Assembly (NCBI GenBank): GCA_902826215.1
Contig: CADEDY010000006.1
Location: forward strand, 1 to 64,000
From: an uncultured Bacteroidota bacterium
Lineage (GTDB): Bacteria > Bacteroidota > Bacteroidia > Flavobacteriales_F > PHOS-HE28
Length of the DNA: 64,000 nucleotides
Reading direction: 5' to 3'
Shown here: in pieces, positions 9,648 to 20,067 of the stretch
Position numbering within the stretch: position 1 is the stretch's first letter
Layout of the letters: every line of letters starts with the position of its first letter
Program-made: the position numbers and the translations under genes
Notes under the pieces: generated by a model
Seen by the model: only the letters and a program-made list of their open reading frames with translations
What the model was told of the DNA's origin: nothing
Databases searched by the model: none

Positions 9648-11273
9648 ATGATCCGAAAGTTCTTCCTTGTCTCTTCCATGCATTGCGCGGCCTTGTTCGC
9701 GCAGGATCCGATCACCATCGCGCTACAGCCCTTTGCCACAGGCCTTTCCGGACCTGTGGACATAGCCCATTGCGGTGACGAGCGCCTCTTCATTGTGGAG
9801 CAGGCCGGTCGGATCAAGATCGTTGATCCCGATGGGACCGTGCGTACCACACCATTCCTCAACATCACCACCCGTGTGAACGACAGCGGGAACGAGCAAG
9901 GCTTGTTAGGGCTCGCCTTTGATCCGGATTATGCCACTACAGGCAAGTTCTATCTGAACTACACCGGTGGCACGGGCAATGGCGAAACGCGGATCTCACG
10001 CTTCTCAGTGAGTTCGGACCCGGATGTGGCGGACCCGAACAGTGAGGAGATCCTCTACACGGTGACGCAACCTTTCTCGAACCACAACGGCGGTGATCTT
10101 GCATTCGGACCGGACGGGTTCCTCTACGTTGGATTCGGTGATGGCGGAAGTGCTGATGACCCAAGCAACGATGCACAGACGTTGACGACTACCGCTCTCG
10201 GTGATATGATCCGGATCGATGTTCGTAACAGCGTTACCTATACCGTTCCTGCCGATAACCCATGGGTGGCATTGGGCAACGACACGCTTCCGGAGATCTG
10301 GGCAAGTGGCCTGCGCAACCCTTTCCGCTTCGGTTTCGACGCACTTACCGGTGATCTGTGGATCGGTGATGTAGGACAGAATGCTTGGGAAGAAGTGGAC
10401 TTTTGGCCTGCAGGTGACAACAGTGGTCCCAATTTCGGCTGGCGTTGTCGCGAAGGTGCGGTCGTAAGCCCAAGTTCCAACACGACCGGCTGTCCTCCTG
10501 CATCGGCATTCGTTGAACCGGTCAGCGTGCATTCGCATGCTGAAGGTTGGTGTTCCGTCATGGGCGGTCGCGTTTATCGCGGATCTGTTTTCCCTGCGAT
10601 GGAAGGCCGCTATATCTACACGGACTATTGCCCGACACCCTACTACTCTTTGTTTCCTGATGGATCGGGTGGCTTCACCCGTCAACAGATCAGTTCGGGT
10701 AACGGAGGAGTCGGAACGTCATGCATCGCAGAGAATAGCGAACTCGAGCTCTTCGTGGCCAACGAAAGTACGGGCACCATCAAACGCATTGTTCTCTGCC
10801 CTTCAGAACTTCCCGTGATCACCGTGGATGGATTCAACCTCTCCACTGCAGAGGGTTATTCCTACCGTTGGTTCCGTAACGGAACAGTGATCTCTGGTGC
10901 GACCGGGCAGAGCTACACAGCGGATACAGACGGTACGTACACAGTGGAGGTCAGGTATTTCTCCGGTGTGTGCACCTTGGTCAGTGATGGGGTGGAGGTC
11001 ATCGGTACCGGGATCTCCGATCGATCAGCTGCACTCTTCGGTCTCTTCCCGATCCCGGCTCGCGACGTGGTCCAGATCTCTGGTCTCGATGCTACCTATA
11101 CCAGGTTGCAGGTGATCGATATGGGTGGCCGCATCGTGGCCTCCCAGGCGTTGAACGGCAAGGACCTACAAACGTTGAGCATTGCGGAACTTGCCCAAGG
11201 GGCTTACATGGTGCGCGTCGCTTCGAACGATGGTTCCAATGTGCAACAGCGCTTGCTGCAAGTGATCCATTGA
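9648..11273 (+). CDS. Secreted PQQ-dependent sugar dehydrogenase-like beta-propeller with T9SS type A tail
   Basis: About 541 residues. Signal peptide [19 protein letters not shown], then a GSDH/sorbosone-dehydrogenase six-bladed propeller (about 25-390) with the family segments [47 protein letters not shown] and [12 protein letters not shown] short Ig-like linker follows, and residues 465-541 form a T9SS type A sorting tail ([18 protein letters not shown] through GAYMVRV). Related enzymes oxidise aldoses with PQQ and calcium; others in the family are only structural relatives (hedgehog-interacting-protein-like), so substrate is open. It should be exported through the outer membrane by T9SS. 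A strong terminator lies right after the stop. Confidence 0.88.
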   Translation: MIRKFFLVSSMHCAALFAQDPITIALQPFATGLSGPVDIAHCGDERLFIVEQAGRIKIVDPDGTVRTTPFLNITTRVNDSGNEQGLLGLAFDPDYATTGKFYLNYTGGTGNGETRISRFSVSSDPDVADPNSEEILYTVTQPFSNHNGGDLAFGPDGFLYVGFGDGGSADDPSNDAQTLTTTALGDMIRIDVRNSVTYTVPADNPWVALGNDTLPEIWASGLRNPFRFGFDALTGDLWIGDVGQNAWEEVDFWPAGDNSGPNFGWRCREGAVVSPSSNTTGCPPASAFVEPVSVHSHAEGWCSVMGGRVYRGSVFPAMEGRYIYTDYCPTPYYSLFPDGSGGFTRQQISSGNGGVGTSCIAENSELELFVANESTGTIKRIVLCPSELPVITVDGFNLSTAEGYSYRWFRNGTVISGATGQSYTADTDGTYTVEVRYFSGVCTLVSDGVEVIGTGISDRSAALFGLFPIPARDVVQISGLDATYTRLQVIDMGGRIVASQALNGKDLQTLSIAELAQGAYMVRVASNDGSNVQQRLLQVIH

Positions 11274-11291
11274 TCGGTCCTTTCAAGAATA

Positions 11292-11325
11292 GGAAAGCCT
11301 CCACTGCGGAGGCTTTCCCTTTTTG
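11292..11325 (+). terminator. Intrinsic terminator after the sugar dehydrogenase
   Basis: A perfect 11-bp stem, GGAAAGCCTCC (11292-11302) with GGAGGCTTTCC (11308-11318), a five-base loop, then CTTTTTG. It starts 18 bases after the stop codon. Confidence 0.9.
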
Positions 11326-11504
11326 TGGGTATTGCTAAGAAAGACGGCTTAGCCAACGCAGGATAGTTCGATCGGATCGCGCATACTGCATCGGAGGAGC
11401 GTTCTACCCAAGGATAGGATCGGACTTTCGGTAGGCTTGAGGATCTTTCGGCTGAGCTTGGGAAGTTTCGTTGTAAGCCCCGAAACCCGGATGGGCCCAA
11501 TGAA

Positions 11505-11530
11505 GAACGGCGCCCTTTCGAGCGCCGTTC
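11505..11530 (-). terminator. Hairpin downstream of the large T9SS protein
   Basis: GAACGGCGC (11505-11513) pairs with GCGCCGTTC (11522-11530) over an eight-base loop, 18 bases past the stop at 11549 on the minus strand. The T tract is weak on both strands (CTCTTT on plus, TTCATT on minus), so it may be bidirectional. Confidence 0.6.
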
Positions 11531-11548
11531 CTCTTTCAAATGGCCGGA

Positions 11549-14500
11549 TCAAGGTTGTACGACCAATCGCTCGGTGTAATTCTTGTCTCCAGCGGTGATG
11601 TTGACCATGTACAGCCCGCTGGAGAGCGAGCCGCCCAGGTCCATCGTGGTGTTCACATACCCATCCTGTACGGCGATGGTTCGAGCGATCACCCGCTTTC
11701 CGGTCAGATCATAGATGTCTACCGTAACGGTGTTCACCTCATTCGAAACTTCGCTCAAGGATATCCGGAGTTGGTCGCCCTGGTTCGGATTCGGGTAGAG
11801 CACCAAGGTTCCGTTCTGCTGAGCAGCGAGGCTGCTGCTACCGCCTTGCAGACCATTGCAGTTCGTGCTCGTTGTGATGTTCACGTTGCACAGCTTGCCC
11901 CATGCCGTGCTTTCATCTCCTGGGTCAGCACAGTTCGTGGCAGGCGAAGAACTCGCGTCGCCAACACACCAAGTAGCACCACCATCCAAGCTAACGCGCA
12001 CGTCAACGAGGTACTGGGTGTTGCATTGTAATTGGGTTCCGCTTGCAGCGCTCCAATTCAGGTACATGGTTGCACTTGTTTGCGGTGGGCGCACGATACA
12101 GCCTGCCGGATTCGGGTATTCGCCATTGCGGAAACGGAACTGGTAGCGCACGTTGGCGCTGCTCACCACGGGGATCGGCTGCGGTGGGTTCGCCGTGATC
12201 CGGTTGGCACCACTGTTGCTTCCGCCGAATACCTTGTTCACGCCACAGCTGAAATCGTTGCTCAGCGGGTTGTCCTGTAGCTTCACTAACGGGCAAGCCG
12301 CACGTGCTGCATCGATCTTGAAGAGGCACGCTGGGCCGAAGGGTAGGTTGCTTCCTGCAACGCGCCCTTTGATCCGAACGTTCAATAGCACGTCAGCTGG
12401 CAGGTGTGGGGTCGATGGTGAATCCACCCAACCATTCACCCGGAAATGGCAAGCGCGAGTAGCCCCTGTGCCATAACCATCGCTTGTAGCGTGGCTGCGG
12501 AAACGACGGTAGCTGAAGGTGCCGTTCGGGTCATAGAACCAGAACACGTAACCGCTGTTGGCGTTGCTGACTCCGTACTGAGCACTGACAGCTGCATTCT
12601 CCGATGCAACGATGAATTTGTTCGTCACCCAATCCAATTTATCGCAGCTGCTGAAGATCGTTCGATCATCTCCGATGGGTACGCAGAACGCACCGTTCTC
12701 ATACGTGTTGCTGATCGCGCTGGACGTGCCGTTCGCGAAGTTGCCCAAGTTGTCGATGATGCGACGGCCATTCGCACCGCTCTCGCGGAGTTGGTAGCCA
12801 CCAATGATATCGCCACTGGCAAAGCCATCACCGCCACTGTCGTACACACGCAAACGGAAGCAACCGATCGGCAGGCAGCAAGGTTCGGTGATGGGGGAGG
12901 TGATCCCGTCGATGTATGGAGTTCCCAACGTGCCACCGCTGCAGACCACGGTGTTGTCGTTCTGGTAAACGATCTCCCAGCCCATTTGTGAGCTGTTGTT
13001 GTCGCTGCGCAGTTCCAAGGTCACGTTCTGTGAGCACGGTGTGCCAACGCATTGGCAGAACTGGTCGTACGTCTCGTCGTTCGTGCTCGCAATGAAGTCA
13101 TTGCAAGGTGCACCGGGCACGTTCGGTCCGCCTGGAATACCCAAGCAGTCCGGTTCTACACCGAGGCAAGAGCAATCGGCTTGGTACACATCGTTGATGG
13201 TGAAGGGATCGCCATCGATACATGGGGTGCCTGGAACAGCTGGACCGTCCGGTACTCCTTCACAATCCACTGGTGTTCCAGCGCAAGTGCAATCGCCTTG
13301 GATCACGTCATCTGCGGTGGTAGCATCATTGTCGTCGCAGGCTGTTCCAGGTTCTGGTCCGCCGGGGCACTGGTCGAGGCAGTCGAAGGTGCCGTCGTTA
13401 TCTGCATCGGATTGTGTGTTGTCCAAGCCGGGCGAAGCACAAGCTCGTAAAAAGTCGAAGCCATTGTCGTCAGTATCAACACCATCGGGCACGCGAGAAA
13501 GCGAAATACCCAAGAGGGACAGATCGGTCGTAGAGGACGATCCTTCCGTGGTTGCGATCGTTGCGTTACCATAGCTCATTTGATCGATGACGGTGCCAAA
13601 GGCAGTGGCCAAACGCAAACCATCCGGACCGTTCTGTATGTTCGTGGTGGCGAAAGCGATCTGGTCCACATTCGAAACTGTTGCGCGACCGATGACATAG
13701 TAGTCACCTGCCGCCAACACTACCGGATCCAGGAATACGGTGTCGTAAGGGAGGTTGTTCGATCCATTCCAGAGTATCAGCATCAATCCGGTCAGATCAG
13801 CAGGGTCAACACCTACGTTCTTGATCTCCACGAATTCTTCTGTATCCGTGCTTGGCTGATCGTAATCCACTTCGTTGATCACCAGCAATGGTGGGGTAGG
13901 TTCCGGCTCACAGATCGGTGCATTGCCCGAAGCGACCAACGTTCCACACGGCGCTGAAAAGGTCACTGAATAGCCTATTGCCTCGTCAATACCTGTGACC
14001 ACGATCGTTCCATCGAGCACAATTGCCGGGTCATCGCCTCCAACCGTTCCAGAACCGCTGTTGTTCACAACCGTGACTCCTGCTTGTAAGCCGATATAAG
14101 GAATGCTCACCGAGTAGGTGTCTCCTGCGCCTATGGTGATCGTTTCGCAAACAGCGGTAATGGTACCGAGTGTTAGTTCACAGATCACAGCATTGCTTGT
14201 TCCTGGTGTCGGAGCTTGGGTCACATAGCTATCCGTGTTAAGCTGAGTGCCACCATCCGGGACGCGGGAGATCGATTCTACATCACTTGTTCCATTAGCG
14301 GACTCATTCACCTGCGGTTGACCAACGTTGACGAGAACGAGCAGTCCCGCGTCATCGGCGTCATTGGTATCATAAACAACCGCATCGATGATGTTACTGG
14401 TCGTAACAGGTGTGTTATTCGGGAAGTCAGCGCCGTTGCCGAAGTACAATGCCACAGCATCCTGGCCGTTCTGCAGGGTGTTCGCTGGGATCACCAGATC

Positions 14501-15958
14501 CACGTTCGCTACCGCTGCATTTCCGATGACGAAGAAGCCATTCGCATCCAAGCTGTACGTATCCAGGTCGAATGCTGCATACGAAAGGTCGTTCGACCCA
14601 TTGTAGAGGACCAGTACCATGCCATCCAAAGACTCGTTCGCAGGGCCGAAAAGTTCCACGAATTCGAGCACGTCGGAACCGGGCGTATCCGAATCCACTT
14701 CGTTGATCACGATCGTGGTGGTGGGGGCAGGCTCGCAATCGGGAGCAGCGCCGGAAACGGTGAGTACATCACATGGGGCGGAAAGTGTGACATCGTAGCC
14801 ATCGGTTTCAGCGATACCGCTGATCACGATCGTACCATCGGATATCACGGCTGGGTCATCACCACCAATGGTCCCTGAGGCTCCGTTGTTGATCACCGTA
14901 ACACCGCCTTGAGAACCGCTGTACACAATGGACACGTTGTAGGTGTCACCAGGTCCGGCCGTGATGGAGTTGCAGATCGCATCCACCGCACCCAACGTGA
15001 TCCCGCATGATGGTGGCTCGCACATAGGCGAACTTCCGGTTACCGAGAGTGCATCGCAAGGGCTCGTGAAGGATACATCGTATCCTTCACCTTCGGTGAT
15101 CCCGCTGATCACGATCGTGCCGTTGGGTACTGCAGCGGGGTCGTCTCCTGATATGGTTCCTGAGGCACCATTGTTCACAACCGTTGTGCCACCATCGGAG
15201 CCGATATAGGCGATCGAGAGGTCATAGGTATCCACCCCCGGGGTGATCGCGTTACAAGTCGCCTCAACAGTTCCGAGGGAGATGCCGCATCCACCTGCAG
15301 CATTCACGCTGCCGGAGACCACCATGCTACCCGCTAATCCACCTGTCCCACCAGAGGCCTCGGCATTGAGACCGTAAACGCGAACGGTCAATGTGGACGA
15401 CAGTCCGGTGAAAGAAGGGCCGCTGAGAGCGATGGAGTTTCCAGATATGTTCGTGCTGGCATCGGCGGTGATCGTGAACTGGCCTGTTGCAAAGGTTGCG
15501 CCCGTGCCTGCAGTACCACCTGTCAGATCAGTTGCAAAGGCATCAGCGCTCGTTCGCACTGAGAATTGCCGCGGACCGGTTGCACTGCGGCCGATCCCGA
15601 AGGTCAACCCGATCACATCCATGGTATAGCCAACGCCTGGAGTAAGTGAGAATTGAATGTACTTTCCCGGGTCTATGGATCCAGAAAACGCATTACTTCC
15701 ATTCGTGGCTCCCGTAGGCCAATTACTTGCCCTGAAATTTCCTGTGCTGCTGCCTGCGGTCACCCCGATCCGGGTCATGTCACCAGCTGTCAAATTCGCC
15801 ACGTTCGCAACCCCAACAAAGGGGTCGGTAGCATTGCCGTTCCCCGCAAAATCATAGGTGGCGATCTGACCTATACCATAGGCCGGGAGCAGTGTGGTCG
15901 CGAGAAGGAGCAAAACTGCTCGACATCGGATCAACGTTTTGGGTTTGAAAGGATCCAT
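11549..15958 (-). CDS. Giant secreted multi-domain protein with two lamin-tail domains and T9SS type A tail
   Basis: About 1469 residues from the ATG at 15958, which begins MDPFKPKTLIRCRAVLLLLA, a signal peptide; the longer frame to 16021 adds 21 residues that do not look like one. Modules in order: an N-terminal beta domain (30-220), two copies of a repeat beginning CGI(S/T)LG-x-V-x-A-x-CN (about 223-410), a lamin-tail domain (VINEVDSDTPGSDVLEFVEL, 415-585), a third copy of the repeat (589-684), a second lamin-tail domain (VINEVDYDQPSTDTEEFVEI, 690-840), a calcium-binding thrombospondin-3-like stretch (DADNDGTFDCLDQCP), several Cys-rich repeats ending CxC, a large unrecognised domain, and a T9SS tail (LVLYPNPNQGDQLRISLSE). 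Surface or extracellular; function unknown. Confidence 0.88.
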   Translation of the reverse strand: MDPFKPKTLIRCRAVLLLLATTLLPAYGIGQIATYDFAGNGNATDPFVGVANVANLTAGDMTRIGVTAGSSTGNFRASNWPTGATNGSNAFSGSIDPGKYIQFSLTPGVGYTMDVIGLTFGIGRSATGPRQFSVRTSADAFATDLTGGTAGTGATFATGQFTITADASTNISGNSIALSGPSFTGLSSTLTVRVYGLNAEASGGTGGLAGSMVVSGSVNAAGGCGISLGTVEATCNAITPGVDTYDLSIAYIGSDGGTTVVNNGASGTISGDDPAAVPNGTIVISGITEGEGYDVSFTSPCDALSVTGSSPMCEPPSCGITLGAVDAICNSITAGPGDTYNVSIVYSGSQGGVTVINNGASGTIGGDDPAVISDGTIVISGIAETDGYDVTLSAPCDVLTVSGAAPDCEPAPTTTIVINEVDSDTPGSDVLEFVELFGPANESLDGMVLVLYNGSNDLSYAAFDLDTYSLDANGFFVIGNAAVANVDLVIPANTLQNGQDAVALYFGNGADFPNNTPVTTSNIIDAVVYDTNDADDAGLLVLVNVGQPQVNESANGTSDVESISRVPDGGTQLNTDSYVTQAPTPGTSNAVICELTLGTITAVCETITIGAGDTYSVSIPYIGLQAGVTVVNNSGSGTVGGDDPAIVLDGTIVVTGIDEAIGYSVTFSAPCGTLVASGNAPICEPEPTPPLLVINEVDYDQPSTDTEEFVEIKNVGVDPADLTGLMLILWNGSNNLPYDTVFLDPVVLAAGDYYVIGRATVSNVDQIAFATTNIQNGPDGLRLATAFGTVIDQMSYGNATIATTEGSSSTTDLSLLGISLSRVPDGVDTDDNGFDFLRACASPGLDNTQSDADNDGTFDCLDQCPGGPEPGTACDDNDATTADDVIQGDCTCAGTPVDCEGVPDGPAVPGTPCIDGDPFTINDVYQADCSCLGVEPDCLGIPGGPNVPGAPCNDFIASTNDETYDQFCQCVGTPCSQNVTLELRSDNNSSQMGWEIVYQNDNTVVCSGGTLGTPYIDGITSPITEPCCLPIGCFRLRVYDSGGDGFASGDIIGGYQLRESGANGRRIIDNLGNFANGTSSAISNTYENGAFCVPIGDDRTIFSSCDKLDWVTNKFIVASENAAVSAQYGVSNANSGYVFWFYDPNGTFSYRRFRSHATSDGYGTGATRACHFRVNGWVDSPSTPHLPADVLLNVRIKGRVAGSNLPFGPACLFKIDAARAACPLVKLQDNPLSNDFSCGVNKVFGGSNSGANRITANPPQPIPVVSSANVRYQFRFRNGEYPNPAGCIVRPPQTSATMYLNWSAASGTQLQCNTQYLVDVRVSLDGGATWCVGDASSSPATNCADPGDESTAWGKLCNVNITTSTNCNGLQGGSSSLAAQQNGTLVLYPNPNQGDQLRISLSEVSNEVNTVTVDIYDLTGKRVIARTIAVQDGYVNTTMDLGGSLSSGLYMVNITAGDKNYTERLVVQP

Positions 15959-16104
15959 ATTCGTAGGGATTAGGGTTTCTAGGGACGTCGCAAAAGTGAT
16001 CAAGGTGCGTGAACCGAGCATTAAGAGAACGTACCCATTCTCTCAGTTCAGTTCGATCGGGTTTTCAGAAGGACCTCTAACTTACGACTTCATTTCCAAC
16101 TGCC

Positions 16105-18084
16105 ATGAGTCGAACGAAATTCTTGCTTTCCTTCTTGGTGCTAGCCGGGAGCGCCCCATGCCAATCGGTACTCTTCCAGGAGGATTTCGATGGATCGGTG
16201 CCCGCTTTCACACTGAATACCATGGACCAAGTCTCCGCCATCGGCGGTGCCAATACGTGGTTGGTGAATGAAGTGTATGCCGGAGGTGACGGTACGGCGG
16301 ATTGCCTGGGGTTCGAACTTCCCTTCACCATTCCAGCAACGGCCGGTCAGCCTGTTGGACTCCCGGGCGCCAATGGGAATTACTTGCATACGGCCAGCAC
16401 AGCGGCTGTGACAAGTGGGATCCTCAATTGCTCCTTCGGCGCTGCAGATGGTTTCTGCACGGATCCCGGGAACCACTTCGCCCGGATGTCCACCGACGTG
16501 AGCACCACGGGCCAATCGAACGTGTCGTTCTCCTTTTGGTGGCTTTGTCAAGGCGGTACAGCGAATTACGGTGAGGTGTACTACAGTACAGATGGTGGTA
16601 CACAATGGACACTGATCACAACGCCAATAGCACAGTATCGGAACCAACCAGCTTGGATCGAACAGACCATCAGCCTGCCCGCTTTCGGCGGACAACCCAC
16701 GTTGCGATTCGGCTTCCGCTTCGTGAACGGCACTTCGCTCTTCGGGGCCGCGGATCCGGGCTTTGGTGTTGATGCCATTCGCATTTCGAGTTCGGAGGCA
16801 GTTCCAACGACGATAACGACAGGGGCTTTGGACACGTACTTGTTCTGTGCAGGGTCGAGCTTCGAGTTGCCGTTCGCCGCTGAAGGGACTTTCACTGCCG
16901 GGAATGTCTTCTCTGCGGAACTTTCGGATCCGAGCGGGACGTTCATTGCACCCACGGTGATCGGAGCCATCACCTCAACGAGCGCAGGTATCATAAGCTG
17001 CACCCTGCCCGCGGGTACTCCAGCGGGTTCTGCCTACCGCGTGCGGGTGATCGGAAGTGCCCCGCAGATCATCGGTGCTGCGATCGGTTCGGATATCAGT
17101 ATCGTGCAGCCGACATCTGCAGGAGACGATAACGAGTACGCGTATTGTGAAGGTGGCATCGCAGTGGCATTGATCGACATCTTGGGAGGAACACCTGCGG
17201 CCTGTGGTGTTTGGATCGGCCCGAATGGCGATCAGGTCAACGGGATCTTCACGCCCGGTGTGGACCCCTCAGGTACGTATGTCTATACAACCGATTGCGC
17301 ACCACCTTGCCCAGCAGACCAAGCATCGGTCACGATGATCGGATCCAATTCACAGGGAGCTGGCTCTGATGTGGTCGCGTCCATCTGCTCGGATGGTTCC
17401 GCGTTCACGCCTTACGCATACATCGATGGAGGTATTACCACAGGTCAGTTCCTGTTTCAGGGGCAGCCCTTTCCACTGCCCGATTTCACGGTTCCGGGCA
17501 CCTATGCATTGACGTATGTGGTGCAGGGTACTACATGCGGAAATGACACGGCGCAGTTCGAATTCAATGTGGTGGCTCCACCGAATGCGGGTACGGATCT
17601 CTCGTACACGGTGTGCGTCAATGCGTCGCCGGTCGAACTCGTGACCTTGTTGGTCGGTGCGCAATCGGGTGGATCTTGGACGGGGCCATCCGGGTCCGCA
17701 TTCAATGGCACCTTGGTCCCAGGAAGCGACGTTTCAGGTCTATACACATACACCGTTGCGGGCGACGCACCTTGTCCAGAGGATCAAGCCTTCGTGGCGT
17801 TGGTGATCGACCCGTGTTCCGGGATACCTGTGGCTGAAGCACTTTCTGATCAACTGCGTTGGCTCGGCGCCCAAGGCCATGTGCATGTCTTCCGTTCATC
17901 CATACCCTTTCATGTGCGCAGTATCGAGCTTTTTGATGCGCAAGGCCGATCGGTTCCAACACGACCGATCGATCAACGCGGAGAGCGGATGGAAATGGAC
18001 CTTGGCGGTGTGGATCCAGGCATCTACCTCGCGCGTTTCATCACTTTGGAAGGAAATGCGGTTATCAGGTTGATACAGCCATGA
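16105..18084 (+). CDS. Secreted beta-rich surface protein with T9SS type A-like tail
   Basis: About 659 residues, starting MSRTKFLLSFLVLAGSAPCQ (signal peptide, possibly lipid-modified at the Cys). The first third (25-230) is a jelly-roll-like domain (LFQEDFDG, FSFWWLCQGG, YYSTDGGTQW, FGVDAIRIS) like those in other Bacteroidota surface proteins and in the protein at 56646. Two similar repeats around YVYTTDCAPPCPADQASV (about 400) and YTYTVAGDAPCPEDQAFV (about 555) follow. The last 75 residues resemble a sorting tail (VRSIELFDAQGRSV ... GIYLARF), although the usual LYPNP start is replaced. It diverges from the giant protein at 15958, so the 146-bp gap should hold both promoters. Role unknown; adhesion or polymer binding is a guess. 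Confidence 0.8.
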   Translation: MSRTKFLLSFLVLAGSAPCQSVLFQEDFDGSVPAFTLNTMDQVSAIGGANTWLVNEVYAGGDGTADCLGFELPFTIPATAGQPVGLPGANGNYLHTASTAAVTSGILNCSFGAADGFCTDPGNHFARMSTDVSTTGQSNVSFSFWWLCQGGTANYGEVYYSTDGGTQWTLITTPIAQYRNQPAWIEQTISLPAFGGQPTLRFGFRFVNGTSLFGAADPGFGVDAIRISSSEAVPTTITTGALDTYLFCAGSSFELPFAAEGTFTAGNVFSAELSDPSGTFIAPTVIGAITSTSAGIISCTLPAGTPAGSAYRVRVIGSAPQIIGAAIGSDISIVQPTSAGDDNEYAYCEGGIAVALIDILGGTPAACGVWIGPNGDQVNGIFTPGVDPSGTYVYTTDCAPPCPADQASVTMIGSNSQGAGSDVVASICSDGSAFTPYAYIDGGITTGQFLFQGQPFPLPDFTVPGTYALTYVVQGTTCGNDTAQFEFNVVAPPNAGTDLSYTVCVNASPVELVTLLVGAQSGGSWTGPSGSAFNGTLVPGSDVSGLYTYTVAGDAPCPEDQAFVALVIDPCSGIPVAEALSDQLRWLGAQGHVHVFRSSIPFHVRSIELFDAQGRSVPTRPIDQRGERMEMDLGGVDPGIYLARFITLEGNAVIRLIQP

Positions 18085-18410
18085 TACAACTGCGCAGTTG
18101 AGAAGTTGTTCAAAAGGAGAGGACCTGTAATTCGGTTCTGCTTTCCTTTCCGGATACCTTCGATCAGGTCTTCGTTCTTTATGCATTCCTTAAGGGGAGA
18201 TGGGGGAAGTTCGATCCGCACATGCTTGGCGATGCTTGATGCATTGCCGGACCTGGTAAGAGGTAAAGGTGTGTTGCGTAAGGTCGTTTGCATAGCACTC
18301 GGCCAATGCGTTCGAACCCGGAGATGCACTGGGATCGTTCACGGTCCACGTGCATGATCGTGCTAGAGAATGTTGATCGTCATCATCGACCAAGGTCGCT
18401 GGTGGACAGG

Positions 18411-18446
18411 AGCGGGGATCGCCATAACGGTGGTCCCCGCTTCGTT
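18411..18446 (+). terminator. Terminator-like hairpin in the gap before phoH
   Basis: AGCGGGGA (18411-18418) pairs perfectly with TCCCCGCT (18434-18441), followed by TCGTTTTTA. It is too far from the stop at 18084 to be an obvious partner for that gene. Confidence 0.65.
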
Positions 18447-18557
18447 TTTACACCATGCTTACAGGGTCTTTACACGGTCTTGTCGATCGGTCCAATAACA
18501 CGATCGATCGTGGATAAGTGCGACTTTGTCGATCGCTTCATCGATAGAACCTCCGGA

Positions 18558-18565
18558 TACTTTTG
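18558..18565 (+). promoter_or_regulatory. -7-like box TACTTTTG for the PhoH gene
   Basis: A perfect TAnnTTTG 22 bases before the ATG at 18588. A TTTG further up (18525-18528) is 29 bases away, longer than usual. Confidence 0.4.
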
Positions 18566-18587
18566 GTCCAACCCGTTCATTGATCGC

Positions 18588-19922
18588 ATGAAGAAGAAAG
18601 ACCGGAAGATCTTCGTACTGGACACCTCAGTCATCCTTTACGACCACTCGGCCATCGAGAATTTCGCAGAACACGACGTGGCCATCCCGATACAAGTCCT
18701 TGAAGAACTGGATACCTTCAAGAAAGGAAATGATACGATCAACTTCGAGGCGCGAGAGTTCATCCGCCACCTCGACGACATAGCCAAACTGGACGTCCTC
18801 TCGGACTGGCAACCGTTGAACGGCTCCACCCATGGCAAGTTCAAGGTGGTGGCAAAGCACGACCTCAATGGGGTGGATGCGACCAAGGTGTTCAACGATG
18901 GTAAGAACGATCACCAGATCCTGAATGCCACCTTGACCATCCAGCGGCAGAACAAGGACAAGAAGGTTATTCTGGTGTCCAAGGATATCGCCTTGCGGTT
19001 GAAGGCGAAGAGCTTGAACATCATGGCCGAGGACTATCTCACGGGCAAGGTGCGCGATGTGCGTGAAAAGCTCTATACCGGACGCACGGTAAAGGAGAAT
19101 TTCGATGAGGCGATGATCGACGACCTCTTCGCGCACGGCTCTGCGCCGATCGGAGAGCTTGGCTTGGAGAAACCGACCGGCAATCACTTCTACATCCTCA
19201 AGCACAAGAAGAAGAGCATCCTTGCCAAGTATGACCCGCGAACAGGAAACGTGGATCGTGTGGAGAAGCAGAGCATGTTCAATATCGGCCCTAAGAACGC
19301 CGAGCAGGCCTTGGCGATGAGCGCACTGATGGATCCCGAGATCAAACTCGTTACCCTGCAAGGCGCGGCGGGGACCGGGAAGACATTGCTTGCACTGGCC
19401 TGTGCACTGGAGCAACGCCGCGAATACCGGCAGATCTACGTCACTAGGCCCGTTGTGCCGTTGAGCAACAAGGACATCGGTTACCTACCTGGCGATATCC
19501 AGAGCAAACTGGATCCGTACATGCAGCCGTTGTGGGACAATCTCAAATTGATCAAAAGTCAATTCGACAAGCATGACAGCACCCCGAAGCGCATCGATGA
19601 GATGCTCGAGAACGAGAAGATCTCTATCGCTCCTCTGGCATACATCCGCGGGCGAAGTTTGAGCAACATCTTCTTCATCGTGGACGAGGCGCAGAACCTG
19701 ACCCCATTGGAGATCAAGACCGTGATCAGCCGTGCGGGTGAAGGAACCAAGATCGTTTTCACCGGTGATATCCACCAGATCGATTCGCCCTTCTTGGATT
19801 CGGAGAGCAATGGCCTGAGCTACTTGATCGACAAGGCGAAAGGAGATCCGCTCTTCGCACACATCACCTTGGAGAAAGGCGAACGTAGCCCACTTGCGAA
19901 TTTGGCGAACGAACGTCTGTAG
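18588..19922 (+). CDS. PhoH family ATPase with N-terminal PIN domain
   Basis: About 444 residues. The N-terminal PIN RNase domain (about 6-150) begins KIFVLDTSVILYDH with conserved acidic residues in VLEELDTFK. The C-terminal PhoH/RhlH-like P-loop domain (about 230-444) has Walker A GAAGTGKT (near 259-266), Walker B FFIVDEAQN (near 363-370) and a VFTGDIHQID sensor motif. PIN-PhoH proteins (PhoH2/YlaK type) unwind and cleave RNA. I start at the ATG at 18588; the 100 codons upstream in the same frame overlap the terminator and lack coding features. It is a monocistronic unit closed by a strong terminator. Confidence 0.93.
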   Translation: MKKKDRKIFVLDTSVILYDHSAIENFAEHDVAIPIQVLEELDTFKKGNDTINFEAREFIRHLDDIAKLDVLSDWQPLNGSTHGKFKVVAKHDLNGVDATKVFNDGKNDHQILNATLTIQRQNKDKKVILVSKDIALRLKAKSLNIMAEDYLTGKVRDVREKLYTGRTVKENFDEAMIDDLFAHGSAPIGELGLEKPTGNHFYILKHKKKSILAKYDPRTGNVDRVEKQSMFNIGPKNAEQALAMSALMDPEIKLVTLQGAAGTGKTLLALACALEQRREYRQIYVTRPVVPLSNKDIGYLPGDIQSKLDPYMQPLWDNLKLIKSQFDKHDSTPKRIDEMLENEKISIAPLAYIRGRSLSNIFFIVDEAQNLTPLEIKTVISRAGEGTKIVFTGDIHQIDSPFLDSESNGLSYLIDKAKGDPLFAHITLEKGERSPLANLANERL

Positions 19923-19940
19923 TCCGTTAGCGTGGCATTT

Positions 19941-19982
19941 GACCTGGGCTTCTTCCGATAGAAGCTCAGGTCTTTCTCCTTG
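19941..19982 (+). terminator. Intrinsic terminator after phoH
   Basis: GACCTGGGCTTCT (19941-19953) pairs with AGAAGCTCAGGTC (19960-19972), 13 bp with one G-T wobble and a six-base loop, then TTTCTCCTTGTT. It is 18 bases after the stop. Confidence 0.88.
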
Positions 19983-20067
19983 TTCGAGTAATACGGAAGC
20001 ACGTGTAACCGCGTTCAAACATGAACGAACGCGCAGAACATGTGGGATGGATGCAGGACCTCCGCGA

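Larger units (their letters stand above)
18085..18587. other. 503-bp gap without a convincing gene
   Basis: No open frame here has coding character. The gap holds a terminator-like hairpin at 18411-18446, about 330 bases beyond the previous stop, and a -7-like box before the PhoH gene. A tRNA-like GTTCGAACCC (18310-18319) cannot be folded into a T arm. A small transcript ending at the hairpin is possible. Confidence 0.5.

Noticed and set aside
18310-18319. GTTCGAACCC resembles a tRNA T loop.
   Set aside because: The bases around it do not form the five-pair T stem on either strand, and no acceptor stem is found.
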